This document shows positions 1-8,600 of a DNA stretch of 10,856 nt, in pieces. The notes beneath the pieces are model-generated. The model made no database searches. It was not told the origin of the DNA and saw only the letters and a program-made list of their open reading frames with translations. This DNA is from Phoronis ovalis. Taxonomy: Eukaryota > Phoronida > Phoronidae. The stretch is taken from NCBI GenBank assembly GCA_028565635.1, contig JAOXYB010059145.1, positions 1 to 10,856 on the forward strand, given 5' to 3'. The translations under genes and the position numbers were made by a program. Each line of letters opens with the position of its first letter. Position 1 is the stretch's first letter.

Positions 1-60
1 ATATATGATTGCTGGGAGGAAACCTGTTTTGAACATTTTAGATAAATTCAAGAATAAGGT

Positions 61-106
61 CATACGTCACTTCGCGCGAAACAGGTGATTTCCTGTCTGA
101 ACCATC
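61..106 (+). promoter_or_regulatory. Putative DARS2 proximal promoter and leader
   Basis: The bases just upstream of the DARS2 start contain a CpG-rich island in an otherwise AT-rich window. TACGTCAC (63-70) matches a CRE/ATF half-site. The 10-bp palindrome TTCGCGCGAA (71-80) is followed by A, so 74-81 reads TTTCGCGC on the minus strand, matching the E2F consensus TTTSSCGC. No TATA box is seen. The transcription start cannot be placed from sequence, so these sites could lie in the promoter or in the 5' UTR. Confidence 0.4.
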
Positions 107-110
107 ATGG
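101..110 (+). promoter_or_regulatory. Kozak context of DARS2 start codon
   Basis: The start at 107 reads ACCATCATGG, with A at -3 and G at +4, a strong animal initiation context. It is followed directly by a mitochondrial-presequence-like N terminus, which supports this ATG over the next in-frame one (M11). Confidence 0.6.
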
Positions 111-2071
111 CGACTGTTTTGAGGATTTCACAAAGAATGATAGGAATAAGTGGTAAATGTGTGACAGTTAGAAAGATTATTTCTAAATCATTTTTGCCAA
201 ACAGTAGATTTTATTCTTATGAAGCGTTGAGTCAATATTGCCAGAGAACTCATACCTGTGGGGAATTGAAATCAAGTCATGTTGACGAACGAGTTGTTTT
301 GTATGGCTGGGTTCAATATCAACGTGGTGGAAAATTCATTACATTAAGAGACTCGTATGGCGTAACGCAGTTATTAATTCCTGATAAACCGGATGAAAAG
401 ATTTCTAAACCTGTTCACAAGTTATCCTTCGAATCCGTAGTTAAAGTTACTGGTGTGGTTAAAAAGCGTCCTTATGGACAGGCAAATGTTAACATGACAA
501 CTGGAGACATTGAAGTTTCAGTAGAAGACTTTGAAGTATTGAATAAATGTAAACAGATTTTACCTTTTGAAGTGAAAGAATTTTTTCAAGCAAATGAAAA
601 TTTAAGAATGCGATATAGATATCTTGATATTCGCAATTTGACAATGCAACAAAATTTACGCTTGCGATCAAATATGAACATGAAAATGAGAGAGTACTTG
701 TGTAATCAAAATGGATTTGTAGATGTCGAAACACCATGTTTATTTCGCAGGACACCAGGAGGTGCTCGAGAGTTTATTGTGCCAACTCACCAAAGAGGGG
801 AGTTTTATTCACTACCTCAAAGCCCACAACAGTTTAAGCAGTTGCTGATGATTGGTGGAATAGATCGTTATATGCAAATTGCAAAATGTTTCCGGGATGA
901 AGGATCAGGTCCTGAACGTCAACCAGAATTCACACAGTTAGATTTAGAAATGTCATTTGTGAATCAAAAAGATATCCAGGACCTTGTTGAAGAGTTGTTA
1001 CACTATTCGTGGCCTGATATTCATGGAAGTGTGGTCATTCCATTTCCTAGAATGACCTATGATCAAGCTGTATGCAAATATGGGACCGATAAACCAGACA
1101 CCAGATTTGATATGACACTTGTTAATTTAACGGAAAAGTTACGGGGGACTGAAGTCAAAGTATTTCAGGATGGTCTTAAAGATAATCAATCGTCTATTCG
1201 TGGTGTCAACATTAAAGGTGGTGTTGACAAAATTAAAAACAAAGACATCGAAAGATTACAAAATATAGCCAAAGAGCAGTTTGGTCTTGGTGGATTAACA
1301 TGCATTAAGTGTTTAGAAAATGGAGATGTTAATTCGCCTGTTATGAAGTTTTTACGATCGAGTGAAGCATCAGAACTTGTTAATACAATGAAAGCATTTC
1401 CTGGTGATCTAATATTTATTGCAGCTGGGGATCACATGCATGTTTGCTCTTCTTTAGGTAATGTGCGAATTGAATGTGCCAATCTGTTGGAACAAAAGGG
1501 CATGGAAATTCGATCACGTAATGTATTCAACTTTCTGTGGGTAACAGACTTTCCATTGTTTCTTCCAAAGGAAGACAACCCTAATGTATTAGAGTCAGCA
1601 CATCACCCATTCACTGCCCCACATTCCGATCATGAACAGTTGTTGTATAGCAACCCAGCAGTAGTTAAGGGACAGCATTATGATCTTGTTCTTAATGGAA
1701 ATGAAATTGGTGGAGGCTCAATCAGAATACACAATTCTAAAATGCAACGATACATTTTAGAGACAATCTTAAAGGAAGATAGTAGCTCTTTAAATCATTT
1801 GCTTGAAGCATTAGACTCGGGGTGCCCACCTCATGGTGGTATTGCATTAGGTCTTGATCGGCTGTTTGCAATTATTGTTGGTGCTAATAGTATCCGAGAT
1901 GTTATAGCTTTTCCAAAGACATATGAAGGGCGAGATCCAATGAGTCAAGCTCCAGCTGAAGTGTCTAAAGAAGATTTAGATTATTATCATATAAAGATTA
2001 ATAAAGATAATCCTGCTAGAATACCAAATGACAATGTTGAAAGCGTAATTGTTCATTTAAAAGAGTTCTAA
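107..2071 (+). CDS. DARS2: Mitochondrial aspartate--tRNA ligase (bacterial-type AspRS), single exon
   Basis: This enzyme attaches aspartate to tRNA-Asp in the mitochondrial matrix using ATP. The 654-aa protein is close to the human DARS2 length (about 645). The first ~37 residues are rich in R, K and S with almost no acid, as in a mitochondrial presequence. An OB-fold anticodon-binding domain follows at roughly 60-150 (YGWVQYQRGGKF). The class II core has a motif 1 region (FVDVETP, 204-210), the QSPQQFKQLL segment (238-247), motif 2 (FRDE at 262-265, then RQPEFTQLD) and motif 3 (GLDRL, 582-586). A bacterial GAD insertion lies at about 335-445. LNGNEIGGGSIRIH (529-542) is the family's active-site signature. 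The insertion domain and motif 2 separate it from cytosolic DARS1. The whole coding region is one open frame without introns, unlike the many-exon vertebrate gene. No frameshift or internal stop is present, so it looks functional. Confidence 0.96.
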   Translation: MATVLRISQRMIGISGKCVTVRKIISKSFLPNSRFYSYEALSQYCQRTHTCGELKSSHVDERVVLYGWVQYQRGGKFITLRDSYGVTQLLIPDKPDEKISKPVHKLSFESVVKVTGVVKKRPYGQANVNMTTGDIEVSVEDFEVLNKCKQILPFEVKEFFQANENLRMRYRYLDIRNLTMQQNLRLRSNMNMKMREYLCNQNGFVDVETPCLFRRTPGGAREFIVPTHQRGEFYSLPQSPQQFKQLLMIGGIDRYMQIAKCFRDEGSGPERQPEFTQLDLEMSFVNQKDIQDLVEELLHYSWPDIHGSVVIPFPRMTYDQAVCKYGTDKPDTRFDMTLVNLTEKLRGTEVKVFQDGLKDNQSSIRGVNIKGGVDKIKNKDIERLQNIAKEQFGLGGLTCIKCLENGDVNSPVMKFLRSSEASELVNTMKAFPGDLIFIAAGDHMHVCSSLGNVRIECANLLEQKGMEIRSRNVFNFLWVTDFPLFLPKEDNPNVLESAHHPFTAPHSDHEQLLYSNPAVVKGQHYDLVLNGNEIGGGSIRIHNSKMQRYILETILKEDSSSLNHLLEALDSGCPPHGGIALGLDRLFAIIVGANSIRDVIAFPKTYEGRDPMSQAPAEVSKEDLDYYHIKINKDNPARIPNDNVESVIVHLKEF

Positions 2072-2077
2072 AGAATC

Positions 2078-2098
2078 TTGATTAATTATCATAATCAA
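2078..2098 (+). repeat. Small hairpin just after the DARS2 stop
   Basis: TTGATTA (2078-2084) pairs perfectly with TAATCAA (2092-2098) across a 7-base loop, starting 7 bases after the TAA. The stem is AT-rich and weak, so it may be a chance occurrence in AT-rich 3' UTR sequence. Confidence 0.35.
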
Positions 2099-2258
2099 AT
2101 ATATTGGTGCAAATCAGTAGTATCTTTTCACTACAGATGTACTTGTATGTGATTTTTTGTTATTGTGCTCCTAAAAACACTTGGCATAACAAATATATTT
2201 AGTTTCTTATTATTATTCTTGAGTAATTAAAGTGGAAAGGAGACTTTGCTGATGTAGA

Positions 2259-2264
2259 AATAAA
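2259..2264 (+). terminator. Poly(A) signal AATAAA for DARS2
   Basis: A canonical AATAAA lies 188 bases after the DARS2 stop. A variant ATTAAA at 2226-2231 could be used as well. The exact cleavage site needs transcript data. Confidence 0.5.
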
Positions 2265-2500
2265 GACATAAATACACACATGTACTAGTAAGTTTAAGCT
2301 GGTGTGATGTAAAAACATCTATACCATCATCATACTATTCAAATACTTAACAATTGTCCTTTGTATTAAACCAATTTGGTTGACAATATCAGTCAATTTG
2401 TATGGCTGCTTTACTGCACCAACGCATAAACAAAATATACATGTTCGAAACAGTAAATAATTTTTTCAGCACACTTATAAATGGACTTCATAAATATATA

Positions 2501-2506
2501 TTTATT
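2501..2506 (-). terminator. Poly(A) signal AATAAA for kanadaptin
   Basis: On the minus strand AATAAA occupies 2506-2501, about 93 bases after the kanadaptin stop codon. This implies a short 3' UTR ending near 2475-2490 and no overlap with the DARS2 3' UTR. Confidence 0.55.
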
Positions 2507-2598
2507 CTTTGGAGCTCTTGAAAATGCTGTACAGCGATTATGTACATAGGTCTTTTTACGCAACTCGGCACTTGACTGTGCAACATAATAGTAGGTCT

Positions 2599-2648
2599 CT
2601 AGTATCCAAATTTTGCATTCAGTGAAGTGGTTCCATCACCGGACTGAT
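2599..2648 (-). CDS. SLC4A1AP: Kanadaptin coding exon 11 (C terminus and stop)
   Basis: A 50-nt coding end with acceptor CTGTTCTAG|ATCAGT and TAG stop at 2601-2599. It codes (D)[15 protein letters not shown], clearly the family's terminal QSGDG-T-LN-K-GY block. This shows the gene is complete at its 3' end and fixes the 10-11 junction. Confidence 0.93.
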
Positions 2649-5600
2649 CTAGAACAGAATGACGAAGAACATTCATTCGACATTAGCCAATAGGAAACAT
2701 TCATCAACCAATCTGAATAGTAAGCTGTATTAATACTACAAAGAGTTTGAATGAGATTCTTGGATTTCCAGCTAGATGTCTGCAGCTACCAAGCCTGCTT
2801 GGTTTTCACTACGATTTAGTCCAATTCAACACAAAATCCTATGCATTTTGCAAGACGAAGATACCTGGTGGCATCTGTTTCCTATAGATTTGTGTTTCTC
2901 ATAGATTGTTATTGCAAAAAGTCCCATATACATATGAAAATTCTTATCTGAAAGATGTCCTTACCTTTTGGAGGCATCCACATGCTGTAATCGGGATCTG
3001 TATCATTGTATTCTTTGCTTAGTTTCTCGACTTTCATTTTTTTGGGTTTGACCTTTGGAGATTCTGGACTTCTCTTGATTGGTTCTGATGTAGATACCGC
3101 TGTGTCAACAGACAGTTTATCTTCAACAAAAGTATATTACGCCTATATTAATCTTCAACAGTGATTTACAACAAACTAATTGGCATTGTCAGTCCTGACA
3201 GAAATCATTATTTTCATTAAAACATTATAATTACAAGAGGTTCTTTCAAATTGTTGTATACAGTTTTTAGCTAGAATGTTGAAATGTGAAATGCAGCCAT
3301 CAGATGTTTTCAAAAATAGTAGTATGCACAGTAGACTATTTGCGTGCATTTGAAAGTGCCACCACAAAACCCTTTCAATCCCAGTATCCTTCGGTTGTAT
3401 ACAATTCCTAGTTTTAAAGCCCGACTCTTAAAAACATAAAAAATGGTGAAATTTCATCAAAGTAATAAAAAAATTTTAATAAATAATTGTTAATGTAATT
3501 AAATACTAATATAAGTTACAAATAGGAGGGTGTTTCTTAAACCTATGAAGACAAGAATTCTTCTTGATTTTGGCTCAGTATGTAAAGAATGTAGCGTGCT
3601 GGGAAGGTTTGGTCTGCGACCAGTCACTCTAACAAGTGTATGCAAATGGTCTATTGTCTACACGTTTTTGCTTGCATTACTGCATAGTAAATAAGTTGCT
3701 ACACTTAATTTACAAGATTTGTTCCAAAAAATGTTTTTACATATTTAAAAATTCTTTATAAGGACATGTTCTTTGTACAGAGAGAATGTGCACAATAATT
3801 ATCTGTATATGATACAACCTAAAGAAAGATGAGTGACTAAAGTTGACACAAACCTTGAAATAATGGAGCCTGCTTGCTTTCTGAAATTTGTTTAGTCTTG
3901 TCCACAGTTTCTGTGACATTCTTTTCTTCCTTTGGTTTTACTTCCTTCATAGTTTCGGTTGGCGTCATTTCAGTTTCCATGGAAACCTGTTTAACTTTTT
4001 CACATGATGTTTGATTATTAACATCCTCCTCCTCTTCCTCTTCTTCACTATCACCAGTTGAACTACTAACAACTGGCAAGGTTGGCCCAACCTGAAACAG
4101 GACTTTACTGCTTTATAGTAATGAAAACCTTCAACTTTGGCAGCAGATGGCACAGCCTGTCATATCTGTATACTGCTACAGCAAACATAATTTTTTGACT
4201 GATATCAGTCACTTTTGGCAAACAACATATTTGAAACAAATGTGAACAAATTTATGCTTAAGGGGGTAGGACCTGTTCATAATACTTTCCAAAAATGTAT
4301 ACTTTTATTCTTTCATTAAACTGTCCAAAATTCGAATCAAAGCATAAAGTGTAAATAACTTGTCCTGAACGAGTCCCACCCCCTTAAAAGATACTAAAAT
4401 TATTTTCTCCAATCCTTACCACTGGTTTTCTTACTGGTGCAAGAATTCTTTTTCCAAACACTGGAGAAGATTTATTAGACGCTTGAGAATGTTTATCTTG
4501 TCTCTCTGACCTAAAAGAAAGATGCATGTTTATTAAGTAACAGACTAAGTATTACTATCACCATATTGATGACAGCGACTGCTATAACACAATTGTATTG
4601 TAAAGCCTGAATCAGGAGTCCTCCTACAGGGCTGTAAGGTTACTTTTTTTAAATAACATGGGTTTTGTCATCTGAAATACTTACTTTTTTAGCTCGGGTA
4701 GATTTATACTAGGTTTTGCAAGCTTTAACAATTTCTCAACTTTCTGTTTTTCTTGTTTTAAATCAAATATCTGTCGTTTCATTTTCATCCTTAATTTACC
4801 ATCCATTGCCTCCCCTGACTTGATAGAACTCACATATGCATCAATGTCATCCAGATCCTCTGATTCACAGCTTGCTATAAGAAGAAAAAGTTAGTATATC
4901 AACTGGAAAAAAAATATTAATAAATGTTTTACAATGTCATTTCACATATTTTCTTTGTTAGCAACATTGAAACTTAGATATAACTATACATCTGCAATGT
5001 TTTAACTTGTGCCATCAACATGTCTTCAATGTCCGTTTATATGATAAAAATTGCACTGGATTGTTATCAGCCAAACTTCCATGCGTCACCATATTACTAA
5101 GGAGTTTCATACCCGCTTTCGCCTTGTTTAATTTCTCCTCAATATCTTTCAACTCGTGTTCAATTTCAGCCAGTTTGGAGGTCTAAACAAAAATATAAAA
5201 TCACAATGATTAAATGCCACAAGTTGAACAAATATTTGTCTAAACACTACAAAAAATAAGTGTAAATGCTGTCGATGTCCAAGATTGTGATGTACTGTCA
5301 GTAGCCACTTTCTTCATGGTAATAAGCACCAGTTCTAAGGTTTATCCTTGGGTCGTGAAGAAGTTAATAACAATGAGGCCTACTGTGGTATGCCTATTAC
5401 AACCTTGAGGTGAAAAGGTCATGTAAAGGTCAAATGTTAGGTTATTTGAAATTATTCTGATACATTCCATGAGGTTCGTATTATATAACACTAGGTAATT
5501 TTGTTGATTTGTAAATTCGTTATGGAAACACACACACACACAATATATATAATATATGTAACTATTGTTTACAAAATGATTAATTTTGAATTTTTAAAAT

Positions 5601-8600
5601 TTTAAATGCTATAACTTAAGATGCCAATCAAGAATTCTGGATTCTACTAGTAGAATGACATTCGTTACTTTAACTTTAGCCCTAAGAAGCAGTTGTTATG
5701 ATACCAAATTTTTTGCGGATCAGATTATAATAATGCAGACTCGGAAAACCTACACATCAATATCAAGAGGCACCCTTGGTCACATCTGGTTTTAAATTGT
5801 TGTTTTCGGATTTACCTATTTATACACAGAAATGATGGCTATTTGAAAACATTTATCTAAGATCAGGGCTTTCAAAAACACAAGTAAATTACTTCTTAAT
5901 TTTTTTTTAATCCTATAATATTACATACCATAGTAGACTTCATTATTATCATTAACTCATTACTTACAGTGGGTATATTACTAGATTTCACAGCCTACTT
6001 ACCAAAGTTTCGTAAGTATGGATTTCTTTTTCAGTTTTACCAGCTTGTTTCATCCTTTGTTTTCTCTTTTTCTCAATGTTACCAGTCCGGTCAAGGAATG
6101 TATCATCATCACTGCCATAGAAATCATCATCCTCCCAGTTTTTCTTTTTCTTTTTGCGACTTTCTGTAACATAAAACATGCTTTATCAGTGCCTAGCACA
6201 GGTTTTGGCAGGAACCAAATTACGCGTCCGAATTAAGGAAAACATGTTTTGAGAAGGAGGCACAAAATAACTTAAATAGTGAAATAAAACTTAAGTTTTA
6301 TGAATGCTTTCAAACATCTTTCTGCTTAATTCTCTTACTCTATAAAGTACCATTTAACTTTTAAAACAAACATGCTGCATTATGTTAAGCTGCATGATAT
6401 ACTATTTATGTGCAAATAAATATTATCATGTTGCCTTTCGCTAGTAAAACTAGTATTACATTGGTTCTTGTATAAATATACATTACCATGTTTTGCCTGC
6501 CGGAGTACACCATGTCTGTCAAGAATTCTACAAGCTTCTAGAGCACATTGCACAACAGCTTCTTTTTTCTTCCCATCTACAATTGCTTCAGCAATAATTG
6601 CTTTACCAGTAGGAGTGTCAAGAGGCAATCTGTAAATATTTATGAAATTTTACCACTGGTAGGTAGCACTTGATCATGGAAATATGGGACAAGACTTTTG
6701 GGGCAGTCATTTCTCTCTTGCTTCGATACAAAAAATTACATTTCTCCAAATGTATGAATAAACTGAGAAATATGGAGAGGAAACATAGCTAACAACGTAT
6801 TCCTTCAAAATCCATTTATATTTATCAAAGAGCCTGTCTGTTTCGAGAAATTGTTGACTTTCTGTGGAACTTGTGACAGCTCGCTCTGAAGGAAATTGAA
6901 ACATGTAATAAGACAACCCACAAAAGAATTAAATGCTATGATTTTTTGTCTTATTACATGTTCCCATTTCTTTCGAAGTGAGCTGTCACATGTTCCACAG
7001 AAAATCACAGATTGCTCAAAGTAGACAGATTCTTTGGTAAATACAAGAATGTGTTTTGAAGAAATCTGTTGTTAGCTGTTTCTTCTACACAATATATTCC
7101 CATTTTATTCATACATTTGGAGATACTGACATGTTTTTGCATCAAAACGAGAGAAAAAATGGCCACTCCAAAAGTCTTATCACACAATTCCTTGATCATG
7201 TTCTACCTGCCAATGTTTACTTCAAAAACATAAAGTAAAAACAATATCCTGGTACGCATCTGTAACATTCATGTAATAATTAGCAACATATGTGTAGTTT
7301 TTACATTGCCTGCAACATTTTACCATCCATAATTTGTTGATATAAACCACTAACTAAGCACTGCTACAACAAATGGAGGTCCCACAAGCAATATTCTGAC
7401 ACAAAGATTGCCAAATAATTTCTTTAATGCTTCTATAGCTATGGTAAAAGTTCAGTTTCATCAGACTGAGAAGACTAATGAAGGTGACAATGCTTTGTTA
7501 AATATTTGAATAAACTAGCCGATACCCGTAAAATTACGGGCGATAATGAGGGTTACATAAAATTTGAACAGCTATCTAATTGAACCGTCTGGAGTTAAAG
7601 ATTGAAAAGGGACAAATAAGATATATATGCAGAAAATAAAGTGGTTACTTTTAAATAATGTTTATTGAGCGATACAGTTAACATGCCTCCGGACAGGGAC
7701 TTTATAACAGTCATTTAACACGTACAACAATACAAACAACATAACAATATAAATGACCGGTCTAACAATTCTTTTCTCCTTTCCCCAGCACATTATAAAT
7801 TAGACTGATCGCAGTCCATTTTAGGTAATTAAACCTTATTTAGTTATAACTTGTCAAAATTTCTTTTTTTTTTTGTTTGCCCCATTACCTTTTACCTAGT
7901 AACAAATATTAACCCAGCATCAAATATTTATCCAGTATCAAATGTACTAAGCCACAATAGTTTTGAAAATTGAACAAATGTCAAAAGAAGTAATTCCGTG
8001 GTTTTTTTATATTGGTAAATACTCTCGATGTTTGCGTGCACAGAGATGTAGGTCACGTAAGGCTGAGTTCAGGCATGTTCACATGACTCTCACAGACAAA
8101 AAATAATGATGCAAGACGTTCAAAAATGCTTCATTAAATATGACACCGACTGACCCCAAAATTTGAGGAACCCGAGCCATCGTCGATACCTACGATGTGT
8201 GAAAAGATCATGATTCTAATATAATAGTTTTGAAGATATTTGGTGGACAGAAGGACAGAGTGACAGAATTCGGACGGACACTCGAGATTTAGTAGTATAG
8301 ATACTGATAACTATGCACAAGATATTAAAGATACATATTAATAAATTAATATTCATTAGTACTATATATCCACTTACTCTACTGTACATTTGTATTTTCC
8401 TTTGCCATTTTCAACAACTTCATATTCAGGTAAGTCATAGCCTTCTCTTTCAAAGAATCCCCGTAAAGCTTTCTTTGGATCATCTATATACAAGTCTTCA
8501 TCGACAGTAACTTCAGCAAATGGATTCTCAGTCTCTACATCAGCAGCATCTTCACCTGAAGACAAGAGACGTCAACCAAGGGTTGTGAAATGACTAAATT

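Larger units (their letters stand above)
2072..2598. other. Convergent intergenic region / 3' UTRs
   Basis: This stretch separates the stop codons of two convergent genes. It holds a DARS2 3' UTR with AATAAA at 2259-2264 and, on the minus strand, a kanadaptin 3' UTR with AATAAA at 2506-2501. About 200 bases lie between the two expected cleavage zones. No conserved reading frame or RNA gene was seen. Confidence 0.7.
4092..4419 (-). other. Kanadaptin intron 8, hosting a small transposon-like insert
   Basis: A 328-bp intron, about 40% of which is a TTAA-flanked inverted-repeat element (4258-4387). A perfect 16-bp palindrome lies at 4196-4211. The rest is unremarkable. Confidence 0.75.
6630..8377 (-). 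other. Kanadaptin intron 3, the longest intron, with two repeat insertions
   Basis: A 1748-bp intron that splits the dsRNA-binding fold. It holds a long near-palindrome (6650-7221), about 290 bp of unassigned AT-rich sequence (7222-7514) and a dispersed-repeat-like segment (7515-8302). The junctions are canonical: GTAAGT at the donor and TTTACAG at the acceptor. Confidence 0.8.

Noticed and set aside
489-755. 88-codon open frame antisense to DARS2
   Set aside because: It lies fully inside the well-supported synthetase gene on the opposite strand, has no recognisable features, and is best explained as a shadow of the coding strand.
3176-3367. 63-codon minus-strand open frame in intron 9
   Set aside because: No conserved motif, no start context, no link to neighbouring exons; typical chance frame in AT-rich intron.
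3965-4153. 62-codon minus-strand frame overlapping kanadaptin exon 9
   Set aside because: It is a shifted frame across exon 9 and its acceptor; the exon frame with the glutamate run and in-phase junctions is the supported one.
5969-6236. Two plus-strand open frames rich in F, S and H
   Set aside because: They overlap kanadaptin exon 5 in antisense; the FFFS/SFSFS composition is simply the complement of the lysine- and aspartate-rich exon.
6707-7238. Several 60-70-codon open frames in the long inverted repeat
   Set aside because: The two arms do not keep a common uninterrupted frame (stops and small indels in one or the other), so they look like decayed repeat DNA, not genes.
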